Shown in pieces: positions 1 to 6,364 of a stretch of 6,738 nt of DNA. The position numbers and the translations under genes were made by a program. Position 1 is the first letter of the stretch. The number at the start of each line of letters is the position of its first letter. The stretch covers positions 1 through 6,738 of the forward strand of contig CAMTOW010000113.1 in NCBI GenBank assembly GCA_947074245.1. The letters are read 5' to 3'. The stretch is from an uncultured Bacteroidales bacterium (GTDB lineage: Bacteria > Bacteroidota > Bacteroidia > Bacteroidales > JAUNSR01). A model generated the notes under the pieces. That model ran no database searches. It was given only the letters and a program-made list of their open reading frames with translations, and was not told where the DNA came from.

Positions 1-86
1 CTCCTTTTTTTTTTGTCGTGACACGGCGCCCACCGAAATCTACATTAATCTTAACACTCTTTCCCTACACGACGCTCTTCCGATCT
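1..86 (+). other. Illumina P5 / TruSeq adapter with i5 index (non-genomic)
   Basis: Bases 54-86 match the 33-base TruSeq read-1 primer site exactly (ACACTCTTTCCC...CTTCCGATCT). Bases 19-45 match the P5 flow-cell sequence at 23 of 27 positions, with differences at 22, 29, 37 and 45. The eight bases between them, 46-53 (TAATCTTA), equal the i5 index I remember as TruSeq HT D506. Outside P5 lies junk with a ten-T run (5-14), as expected when reads run off the end of a fragment. Errors increase outward, which fits low-quality read tails. This is library sequence, not organism DNA. Minus-strand translation across it gives the familiar artefact peptide ending SEERRVGKEC. Confidence 0.98.
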
Positions 87-181
87 AAACGCCTCCCGCT
101 TGAACCTATGCAAAGGCAAACAGCGACGGATGCGTATAAAATCAATAAAAAAGGGATTGTAAATTGTGGAATGGAGTTGGT
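87..181 (-). other. Unassigned noncoding stretch at left genomic edge
   Basis: This is the genomic sequence between the left adapter and the hairpin terminator. It lies downstream of the minus-strand leader, so readthrough RNA would cross it and leave the contig. A minus-strand reading frame beginning at 242 (ATG) stays open across it into the adapter, but the peptide resembles no family I know. A -7-like box, TGCCTTTG (minus, 118-111), has no TTTG at a suitable distance upstream. I cannot tell whether this is the 5' UTR of a gene beyond the edge or plain intergenic DNA. Confidence 0.5.
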
Positions 182-213
182 ATAAAAAAGAAATGGTTGT
201 CTCACGACAACCA
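182..213 (-). terminator. Intrinsic terminator / attenuator hairpin with GUGA loop
   Basis: On the minus strand, TGGTTGTC (213-206) pairs perfectly with GACAACCA (201-194) around the loop GTGA (205-202), a GNRA-type tetraloop. It is followed by TTTCTTTTTTATA (193-181). An 8-bp stem, stable tetraloop and U-rich tail form a standard rho-independent terminator. On the + strand the hairpin is followed by no T-run, so it works in one direction only. It stands only about 35-55 nt after the predicted start, which is why attenuation or a very short RNA is suggested. Confidence 0.8.
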
Positions 214-250
214 GTCCCTGTTAACCTTAAATCTAATACCATGAAAAACT
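182..250 (-). ncRNA. Short leader or small RNA ending in a GNRA-capped hairpin
   Basis: This is the predicted transcript from the minus-strand promoter at 255-286. It would start near 250 and end in the U-tract at about 182, roughly 70 nt in all. Its 5' half contains ATGGTATTAGATTTAAGG followed by GTTAAC (225-220). The 3' half is the terminator hairpin. The 5' half looks to me like a leader repeated in many Bacteroidales genomes, possibly before RNA-binding or cold-shock genes, but this is recollection and I cannot name a family. An ATG at 242-240 opens a frame running through the hairpin, so a translated leader peptide is possible. Function could be an attenuator for a gene past the left edge, or a free-standing sRNA. 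The exact start is inferred from promoter spacing. Confidence 0.55.
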
Positions 251-254
251 GATG

Positions 255-286
255 CAAATATACACGCCCAACCGATATCTACCAAA
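255..286 (-). promoter_or_regulatory. Bacteroidetes-type promoter for the leader RNA
   Basis: Reading the minus strand, TTTG (286-283) is followed by exactly 20 bases and then TATATTTG (262-255). This matches the Bacteroidetes primary sigma consensus TTTG-N19-21-TAnnTTTG at every fixed position. Transcription would begin a few bases further on, near 250. It points leftward, away from the DUF3843-like gene. Confidence 0.8.
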
Positions 287-458
287 CGGATTAGGGCTAT
301 AAACCGTAATATTAACACCATTTAAACATTAGATTCATCTATTCAGCTAAAACCAAACTATATTTTATTAAAATATTATTTATCTAAACAAATTGACAGA
401 AGGATGTCTTATTGACAAACAAATTTAAAGTCAGGCAAATAGCATATCTTAAAATCGT
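287..458. other. AT-rich gene-free spacer between divergent promoters
   Basis: No gene is visible on either strand. The stretch around 360-390 is strongly AT-rich. ATTGACA occurs twice, at 392-398 and 411-417, 19 bases apart. TTGACA resembles a sigma-70 -35 box, but no matching -10 box follows and this lineage does not normally use that pattern. The repeat could be a regulator site or chance. Confidence 0.4.
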
Positions 459-493
459 TTTGCACAGAACTCGGAAAAATAATCGTAATTTTG
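459..493 (+). promoter_or_regulatory. Probable Bacteroidetes promoter for the DUF3843-like gene
   Basis: TAATTTTG at 486-493 matches the -7 consensus TAnnTTTG perfectly. The nearest upstream TTTG is 459-462, giving a 23-base spacer, slightly longer than the usual 19-21. A start near 500 would leave an untranslated leader of under 20 bases before ATG 518. The box overlaps the in-frame TTG at 491, which argues against that codon being the translation start. Confidence 0.5.
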
Positions 494-517
494 ATTCCTA
501 ATCAGACAATACGTTTT

Positions 518-1852
518 ATGAAGAAACCTAAACAGAAAATATTCAGCCCCAAGTGGCTTGAATATCACCCATATGACAATTCGGTAAGCAGTGACATCTA
601 TTATGTACAGCTATGTAATAAGGTGGTCGCTGAGATTGAGAAAACCATGGAAGGAATGGATGATGAGAATTATCTTTTCTTTTCGGAAGACGAGCAAATC
701 ACCCTGGCTTGTATCCTGACCTGCTATTTTGAAGATGTGATCTCACAAACGAATATCTGGAATACGTTTACCCGTCTGAACAAAGAGAAAACCGGTAAGT
801 GGCTTCCTTTCTCATACGGAAAAGAGTATGAGCCGGAAGAGATCAACGTGGATGATCTTCGCTTCTTGATCTGGCACACACTTTGCCAAATCACATCGGG
901 ACAGATTCCGATTTCGCCGGAAGAGCCGTTCTTCACAACAATCGCCAACGCCGTATATCCGATCTTCGACGAAGAGTATGAAACCGCACCTGAAAACTAT
1001 AAATTGAAGGAGTTTTTCACCATCGACGAAGAGATGACGAATCTGAACGAATTGCAACCGAAGTTCTTCTGGCTTGGCGTTGAATCGTATCTATTCTGCT
1101 TCAACAGCAAAAGTCTGGAAGAGGAGATCAATGAAGTGATTGAAATCGCGAAGGAGAATGACTTTGAAGACCATATCGGGGAAATGATCAATATGGTGTT
1201 GACGGACTTCTCTTATAATAATAAGACAGAATTTTTCGCTTTGACGGCTGCAAAATGGCTGGCACATATCCTGGGCAAAGAGAATGGTCTGTACGAACCA
1301 TTGTTGAGCCTGTCGGAAAAGAAATCGGGGTATTTCATTTTCCAGGAGCAAGACTCGATGTACGCCCGCTTCAAACATGTGGCAACCGGAGAAGTGATTC
1401 AGGTAACGAACCGCTCGCTCGTAGGATTCCCGAAAGACATGAAGTCGCCCGAGGTGATTCTGTATGCAGGATTCGTACAATGGGAAGGCGAATGGTGGTT
1501 CCTTGGCGATATCCGCAGCTACGAACTATCAGACGAGTTGGTTGAAAACATTTCGGGACGCGAAGAGGAACTTGAACTTTTCGGAGAAGAAGACAACGAA
1601 TCGTTCGGCACCTACAACGAACAGCTGGCTTACGCGCAGGAACTGGTAGAAAGAACCCATGCGGACGATCCGGAAGAGGAATTGACAGATATCGAATGGG
1701 AATTGCTTTATGATGATGAATTATCGAACGAATTCTTCGAAAAAGCTACGGAAAAGGGCGATTTGAAAGAGTTGCATTTCCCGGGAGAAAACGGAGAGAA
1801 ACTTTGGAAAGAGAATCTGCCGTTTGTTTTGAACTATTTCCGCCGAAAATAA
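518..1852 (+). CDS. DUF3843-like hypothetical protein
   Basis: This is a 444-residue soluble, strongly acidic protein with no signal peptide or membrane segment. From memory, its beginning (KWLEYHPYD near residues 13-20, then a helical stretch with YFEDVIS at 70-76 and LPFSY at 96-100) resembles the Bacteroidetes family DUF3843, whose function is unknown. I see no catalytic motif. The middle includes a probable beta-rich part (about 270-333) with YARFKHVATGE and the aromatic cluster WEGEWWFLGD (322-331). An acidic linker (EEELELFGEEDNES, 349-362) follows, then a helical tail. I chose ATG 518 because the only longer start, TTG 491, lies inside the predicted -7 promoter box. The gene has no Shine-Dalgarno sequence, as is usual in this phylum. 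It is monocistronic: divergent from the leader RNA, convergent with the nuclease-helicase, and ended by the shared hairpin at 1882. The coding call is strong; the family name is moderate and no function should be inferred. Confidence 0.85.
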   Translation: MKKPKQKIFSPKWLEYHPYDNSVSSDIYYVQLCNKVVAEIEKTMEGMDDENYLFFSEDEQITLACILTCYFEDVISQTNIWNTFTRLNKEKTGKWLPFSYGKEYEPEEINVDDLRFLIWHTLCQITSGQIPISPEEPFFTTIANAVYPIFDEEYETAPENYKLKEFFTIDEEMTNLNELQPKFFWLGVESYLFCFNSKSLEEEINEVIEIAKENDFEDHIGEMINMVLTDFSYNNKTEFFALTAAKWLAHILGKENGLYEPLLSLSEKKSGYFIFQEQDSMYARFKHVATGEVIQVTNRSLVGFPKDMKSPEVILYAGFVQWEGEWWFLGDIRSYELSDELVENISGREEELELFGEEDNESFGTYNEQLAYAQELVERTHADDPEEELTDIEWELLYDDELSNEFFEKATEKGDLKELHFPGENGEKLWKENLPFVLNYFRRK

Positions 1853-1881
1853 GGATCGATCAAACACACCTTATATCATAT

Positions 1882-1926
1882 AAAAGAGCCGTTTCACGCA
1901 TTGATTGCGTTTGAAACGGCTCTTTT
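1882..1926. terminator. Bidirectional terminator between convergent genes
   Basis: AAAAGAGCCGTTTCA (1882-1896) pairs perfectly over 15 bp with TGAAACGGCTCTTTT (1912-1926). CGCA/TGCG (1897-1900, 1906-1909) extends the stem across a two-T bulge, closing on a TTGAT loop. The A-run on one side and the T-run on the other give a U-tail in both directions. It sits 29 bases after the + strand stop and 24 bases after the minus-strand stop, so it should insulate both genes. A smaller palindrome, TTATAT-C-ATATAA, lies just before it (1871-1883). Confidence 0.9.
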
Positions 1927-1950
1927 CGTATTTTGCTTTTACCGAAAATA

Positions 1951-4900
1951 TCACTCGGCATTGAAGACGGAATCGTAATCGCCCGAGTAGTATCCATTTT
2001 TCGAGCGAATATAATCGAGCAGACGGCGGTAGATGGGATCGCGACTGAGCACGACCGGATTGCCTGTGATGAACATCTGCTTGCGGGCCCGCGTGAGAGC
2101 CACATTGAGTTTGCGATCGATGATCTGATCCTCCTCGACAATGGTATTGGAAAGGAAGTTCATCTGATACGCTTCGTTCATACAACATGAGTAGATCATC
2201 AAATCGCGCTGAGCTCCCTGAAAACGCTCGACTGTATCGATTACAATCTTATCGGCATCGGGAATGCGTCGCTCCTGAAGTTCCTTTCGAATCATCGCAA
2301 TCTGACTGCGATAGGGCGTGATGACCCCAATGGAGCGAACCGGATCACAATCGGATGATTGGGACCGAAGCCAACATTCGATGATTCTCGCAACGATAGC
2401 CGCTTCCATCGGATTGACTTTATTGGAGGAGAGTGGCCCGGTCTTCGTCGTCGGGAAAAATGCAAAGCGCTTGCCTTGAACCATAGCCTCGAAATCGGTC
2501 TGTAGGATCAGACTCTCATCCCATATCTCCTTTTGATGATCGAGCGGTATCTCCCCTAACCTACCCTGATAGAAATATCGGTTTGGAAAATCGCTTATTG
2601 CCGGATGCATTCGTCCCTGCAAAGTAAGCATATCACAGAACTGAGTACGCCCCTGCTTCTGCTCCCACCGATAGAGACGCTCGAAAAGAGACTCTTTGTG
2701 GGACGTGATGCCGATCTCTTTGAGCGATTCGGGCCGGACAGTCGCATTTTCGTCGGACTGAACCACCACCGCCGGAAGCTGTTTGTAGTCGCCAATCAAC
2801 ACAAACTTGCGAATGGCATCTTTCCCGTCGGGGGCAGTAGCACACAGAAGACCGAGAATCTGAGGTTCGAGAATCTGGGTAGCCTCATCGACAATAGCTA
2901 CATCGAAACTTTTAAGGCGAAACAATTCGGTTTGTCGCGAGAAGGAAGACAATGTGCCGACGAAGACCCGGTATTGAGCCAATGTGTTGCGAACACCGAG
3001 TCGGTTTTTACTCTCTTTCATGACATTCTTCATCAAACGCGGCTTGAAATCCTCTTCGCAAGCAGACTCCTGTCCGATACGGATATAAGGAAAATCGGAC
3101 GAAATCGACGCGAGAGAACGACAGATCTCATCGACAGCCTTGTTGGTATAAGCCAACAATAGAATATTTTTTTGCGGATCGGCATAAAACGTTTCGACCA
3201 TGCGCCGCAAAGCGTAGGAGGTCTTCCCAGTGCCGGGAGGGCCTACCAGTAAAAAATAATCTTCGGCGGCGACCACTTTACGAACAATGCGTTCGACATC
3301 GTTGGCATCGGACGCCCGGGAGTCGATACGCGTGAGATCCTGACGCGGGATACGCTGAGCTAACAACAACGAACGGCGCGAGGCCGAGGCATACATAAAC
3401 TGCGACAATCCCTTGAGCATGGAGCTGAACGCCACATCCATATAATCGCGCTCAATAGCATAAGTAGCATCGTGCGGCAGAACCGACTCGTTTTTCTGAA
3501 TCGCGCGCAGACTCAACAACAACGAAACCGAATCAATCTCTTCGATCGAAGCCTTGAAAACCTGTTGCGTAGTAACACGATCGTCCTCGCCACAGCGTTT
3601 GTATAAGAGAACGGAATCGCCCGTACGATAGTTGGGCAGTTTGAGATCGTCGCCCTGCGGAACAGAGAGGCGAATGAGATGTTTGTCGGTTTTTATCTCC
3701 GACTGCAAGATTCTCATTCCGTGAATAATCTCGCCAGCTTCCTCTTTCTCATCAAGCGACGCATTCCAAAGCATGGTGACGCCCCGCTTGAATTCGGTAT
3801 CGGTATCGCCCGCTTTGGCCGTATATTGCTCTTTGGTAATGAAGGTGAAGAGCGAATGAAAATAGTCGCTTTCGATAGGCGACAACGAGGAGTGCTCGTA
3901 GGCGAAGCGATCGATCGAGGGTTTGAGATAACGATTCCAATACGAAGAGTTCATACCCACGACATTGAGCGTATCGGCATTGATCGTATGGAGAATCTCG
4001 CGGGAATAGAGCGGATCGTTGTGCTGCTGAATCCGATATTCGAGCGCAACGATCTGATTGCGCAAATCGACCGCCTGCTTGACCAAGCCCCAATAAACAC
4101 CCATGCGGTATAGCAACGGATATTTGGAATAGAGCAAATAGGCATCGATCTCTTCGGGTTTGACGCCGGCATTGTAGTGCAAAACGGCATAATAAAGCAT
4201 CATCTGCACATAATGATTTTCTTTATAAGTCAGTTCGGGAGAAGGATAAAGCTGTTTGGCTTTACCGGATTTCAACTCGATAAAGCGGGTATAATCCTGC
4301 TGGAGCAAGTCTAACCGCCCCTGAAGCCCCAAGGCTTCACAAACGAACGAGGGCTCGAGCAATGCTTTATCCCGATCGATTCCATTAGCGGAAAATTGCT
4401 TTTCGACGACCTCGCGAATGTTGTGAAACTGAGTTTTGGTCTCGTCGAAAAAGCTTTTCTGCACTTCGGGGTCTTCTAGAGCCTCACAAGCCGCAATGGA
4501 AACCGGAGACTGACGGAAGACCTTGCTCATGGAGAGCATATAATCGGCCGGAGACTCTTCGGTAGCATTGATTATATCATCTAAGAACTGATTGGCGATG
4601 TTACCCAAAAGGATATGATGGGTGTTCTGATCGGGCGACAGGCGACTCATCAGATAATTGAGCGGATGATGGCCATAATCGCGAAAACATTCGGCTATAG
4701 CACTGATATCGAGCAGGAAATCGGGTTCAAGCACGATCAGGTCGGCACGGAACAGATCGTTGGCCGTATCGTAAATAACCTGAAGAAGATTGATCTGCGC
4801 TCCTTCATGGAGCTGCTCAAGCGTATCGTGAAACAGGCATCGCCCATCGTATTCGGAGGTGATGCAAACACGAATTTCGCCTCCGTCGGGTTTATCTTCG

Positions 4901-5379
4901 GGCTGAACAATGATTCGATCGTCTTCGCGGCGAATAAAACGGGCACGCATGCGGGGAATCGCATCGGCATGAAAAGTGCCGCGCGAAGCCTGTTTATAAA
5001 GCGGGGTGCGCTCGAGCAGAAGCGCAGAGGGAATCGGTTCGCCCAACAGCGCCGTAACCGCTTTGGCCAATATATAAAGGTCTTCACGAAGGAAAGCGGA
5101 ATCGGGCTCGATCTTCTCATTGATAATCTGAGAGATGCGGACACGCAGGGTGTTGAGTTCGCGCGTCAGGACAGGATCTTCACCGAGCAGATGACGATTG
5201 ATCCAACTCAAGCGAGAAAACAGATTCGGGAACTGAGTCGCTTCGGACAGAGTCACCTGCTTACACAAGCGTTCAAATAAAAACCTCACCCGACGATAAC
5301 GTGCAGGCAAGGTCATTTCGTTCGTATTCAAAAGGCTGAGCAGTTCCGAAAAATATTCCGTTCCGCTGATTTCTATCAT
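1951..5379 (-). CDS. Dna2-like PD-(D/E)XK nuclease / SF1 helicase
   Basis: A 1142-residue cytoplasmic enzyme predicted to unwind and cut DNA. Residues 1-220 match nothing I know. A RecB/Cas4/Dna2-type nuclease spans about 221-400: C231 (AECFRDYG), an LLGNIANQFL motif I (257-266), GRLD with D357, IELKSGK with E368 and K370, and HYVQMMLYY with Q392. Next is a likely beta-barrel 1B region (about 525-640; YRTGDSVLLY). The UPF1/Dna2-class SF1 core is complete: Walker A GPPGTGKT (713-720), AYTNKAVDEI (743-752), DEAT (831-834), GDYKQLP (863-869), QGRMHP (921-926), TPYRSQ (1021-1026), VERFQGAQRD (1050-1059), LNVALTRAR (1091-1099). No cysteine occurs between 401 and 595, where classical Dna2 has three Fe-S ligands, and motif I has N263 where many relatives have His. 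ATG 5379 is the natural start and there is no Shine-Dalgarno sequence. The gene lies 75 bp downstream of the DUF4919-like gene, with no clear promoter or terminator between. Repair or replication-intermediate processing is the likeliest role; phage defence is possible but unsupported by the neighbours. Confidence 0.93.
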   Translation of the reverse strand: MIEISGTEYFSELLSLLNTNEMTLPARYRRVRFLFERLCKQVTLSEATQFPNLFSRLSWINRHLLGEDPVLTRELNTLRVRISQIINEKIEPDSAFLREDLYILAKAVTALLGEPIPSALLLERTPLYKQASRGTFHADAIPRMRARFIRREDDRIIVQPEDKPDGGEIRVCITSEYDGRCLFHDTLEQLHEGAQINLLQVIYDTANDLFRADLIVLEPDFLLDISAIAECFRDYGHHPLNYLMSRLSPDQNTHHILLGNIANQFLDDIINATEESPADYMLSMSKVFRQSPVSIAACEALEDPEVQKSFFDETKTQFHNIREVVEKQFSANGIDRDKALLEPSFVCEALGLQGRLDLLQQDYTRFIELKSGKAKQLYPSPELTYKENHYVQMMLYYAVLHYNAGVKPEEIDAYLLYSKYPLLYRMGVYWGLVKQAVDLRNQIVALEYRIQQHNDPLYSREILHTINADTLNVVGMNSSYWNRYLKPSIDRFAYEHSSLSPIESDYFHSLFTFITKEQYTAKAGDTDTEFKRGVTMLWNASLDEKEEAGEIIHGMRILQSEIKTDKHLIRLSVPQGDDLKLPNYRTGDSVLLYKRCGEDDRVTTQQVFKASIEEIDSVSLLLSLRAIQKNESVLPHDATYAIERDYMDVAFSSMLKGLSQFMYASASRRSLLLAQRIPRQDLTRIDSRASDANDVERIVRKVVAAEDYFLLVGPPGTGKTSYALRRMVETFYADPQKNILLLAYTNKAVDEICRSLASISSDFPYIRIGQESACEEDFKPRLMKNVMKESKNRLGVRNTLAQYRVFVGTLSSFSRQTELFRLKSFDVAIVDEATQILEPQILGLLCATAPDGKDAIRKFVLIGDYKQLPAVVVQSDENATVRPESLKEIGITSHKESLFERLYRWEQKQGRTQFCDMLTLQGRMHPAISDFPNRYFYQGRLGEIPLDHQKEIWDESLILQTDFEAMVQGKRFAFFPTTKTGPLSSNKVNPMEAAIVARIIECWLRSQSSDCDPVRSIGVITPYRSQIAMIRKELQERRIPDADKIVIDTVERFQGAQRDLMIYSCCMNEAYQMNFLSNTIVEEDQIIDRKLNVALTRARKQMFITGNPVVLSRDPIYRRLLDYIRSKNGYYSGDYDSVFNAE

Positions 5380-5454
5380 AGTTTGAATCTTTTTATTCTT
5401 AGTTCGGCCGTTGGTTCGTATCCATCGTTATGATCGGATTGAAAAAACGGAGAA
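5380..5454 (-). other. 75-bp spacer, possible operon junction
   Basis: No TAnnTTTG box is present on the minus strand. A T6 run (5445-5440) follows the DUF4919-like stop but no convincing stem precedes it. The absence of both a promoter and a terminator is weak evidence that the nuclease-helicase is transcribed from the promoter of the upstream gene. Confidence 0.4.
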
Positions 5455-6141
5455 TCACTCTTCGAATTTATTTTTGTAGGCGTCTATTATCTTTTCGATA
5501 TTAAAATAATAGCCATTGACATCAAATTTATTTTTCTCTACTTCGATGTAGTCGAGCTTGGGAGGCATCATCGTATTGTTTTTGACATGAAGCCCAAAAC
5601 GGCTGATGATTTCGTATTCGTGAGGAGGATAAATGATATGGAAGGCACTCTCTTCGGTTTCGCCATCGCCCGTTGAGATAATGGCATCGATCAGACCACG
5701 CAGTTTGACACTCCATTTCTGTTTTTCGGCTTCGTTGTTGAGACATTGATATCCGTATACCAGAAGATTCATCGAACGGATATCGAATGGAAAATCCGAA
5801 ACGGCTTTCAATCCGTATTTCACGATGGAATCACATGTTGACGAGGGTAGAGAATCGGTAATCGAAAATTCTTTCAGTTTCTGAGTATATCGGCTGATGC
5901 GATACGGATTATAATCCTCCTGCATGGTGTATCCATAATATAGATTGCGATATTCCTCCATGGATAATGTCGTATCATTGGCCGCGAAACGCTTCATCAG
6001 ACGAGGATAGTAGCTATCACCAGCTTTATCAAAAGTAGATTTTCGAATCTGATCGTAATCGGGAGCTTCGACTTCAGACTGAGCAAAGGCCGACAACGCG
6101 ACAAAAAATGACACAAAACAAAGAAAGAACTTATATTTCAT
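5455..6141 (-). CDS. Secreted DUF4919-like hypothetical protein
   Basis: A 228-residue protein with a clear Sec signal peptide: MKYK, a hydrophobic core (5-17), then SAFA before Q21. A likely signal peptidase I cut follows A20. There is no lipobox cysteine, so it should be a soluble periplasmic or exported protein, not a lipoprotein. The mature part carries motifs I associate from memory with the Bacteroidetes family DUF4919: YYPRLMKRF (44-52), DTTLS (56-60), LYYGYTMQEDYNPY (67-80) and a conserved-looking STGDGETEESAFHII (156-170) followed by HEYEII (174-179). Length fits that family. The function is unknown and no catalytic residues are recognisable. ATG 6141 places the signal peptide correctly at the N terminus. 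It follows the mscL terminator, so it probably has its own promoter near 6233-6240, and it may be co-transcribed with the nuclease-helicase 75 bp downstream. There is no obvious functional link between the two. Confidence 0.88.
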   Translation of the reverse strand: MKYKFFLCFVSFFVALSAFAQSEVEAPDYDQIRKSTFDKAGDSYYPRLMKRFAANDTTLSMEEYRNLYYGYTMQEDYNPYRISRYTQKLKEFSITDSLPSSTCDSIVKYGLKAVSDFPFDIRSMNLLVYGYQCLNNEAEKQKWSVKLRGLIDAIISTGDGETEESAFHIIYPPHEYEIISRFGLHVKNNTMMPPKLDYIEVEKNKFDVNGYYFNIEKIIDAYKNKFEE

Positions 6142-6232
6142 AATTCGATGAATTTATAATAGACGGCAGAATGAGTCGCTATTTCGCTATTTTATTCGGA
6201 CTCAAGGTTGGAGTGAATTACAACTCCGAGTG

Positions 6233-6240
6233 CAAAGGAA
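6233..6240 (-). promoter_or_regulatory. Possible -7 box for the DUF4919-like gene
   Basis: The minus strand reads TTCCTTTG (then CA), which differs from TAnnTTTG at one fixed base. No TTTG lies 19-21 bases upstream, so the match is partial. Its position between the mscL terminator and the gene start is right and would give a leader of about 85 nt. It overlaps a small inverted repeat, AGGAA-GTTA-TTCCT (6236-6249), and a GAGG-AATTA-CCTC repeat lies just upstream (6262-6274). Either could be an operator, but both are short enough to arise by chance. Confidence 0.35.
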
Positions 6241-6277
6241 GTTATTCCTACTTAAACTTGAGAGGAATTACCTCATT

Positions 6278-6341
6278 AAAAATAAAAAAAGGTATTAAAA
6301 TAATCGGATCCGGAAGAATCATATCGATTATTTCAATACCT
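6278..6341 (-). terminator. Strong intrinsic terminator of mscL
   Basis: On the minus strand, AGGTATTGAAATAATCG (6341-6325) pairs with CGATTATTTTAATACCT (6306-6290) over 17 bp with a single G-U wobble and an 18-base loop. It is followed directly by a T-rich tail of seven T, one A and further T (6289-6278). The stem begins 23 bases after the mscL stop. It should end mscL transcription before the DUF4919-like gene, making mscL a separate transcription unit. Confidence 0.9.
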
Positions 6342-6364
6342 ATTTATATAATGAAAGAGAGGAA

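Noticed and set aside
111..118. Second minus-strand -7-like box TGCCTTTG
   Set aside because: One fixed base is wrong, and the nearest possible upstream element is about 24 bases away and incomplete.
51..257. A 68-residue minus-strand open frame ending SEERRVGKEC
   Set aside because: Its C-terminal part is encoded by the Illumina adapter and is a known contamination peptide. The genomic part resembles no family and overlaps the leader hairpin.
393..417. TTGACA boxes as sigma-70 type -35 elements
   Set aside because: No TATAAT-like partner lies 16-18 bases downstream, and the other promoters here follow the Bacteroidetes pattern.
491..517. TTG start extending the DUF3843-like protein by nine residues
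   Set aside because: The codon lies inside a perfect TAnnTTTG box, and the ATG at 518 gives a more typical N terminus (MKKPKQK).
4615..5280. A 221-residue + strand open frame, and other long frames opposite or within 1951-5379
   Set aside because: They are antisense or out-of-frame shadows of the nuclease-helicase, whose full set of motifs shows which frame is real.
1951..5379. Nuclease-helicase as part of a phage-defence system
   Set aside because: No partner defence genes, integrase, repeats or composition shift are visible. The neighbours look like ordinary chromosomal genes, so the enzyme alone does not justify the claim.
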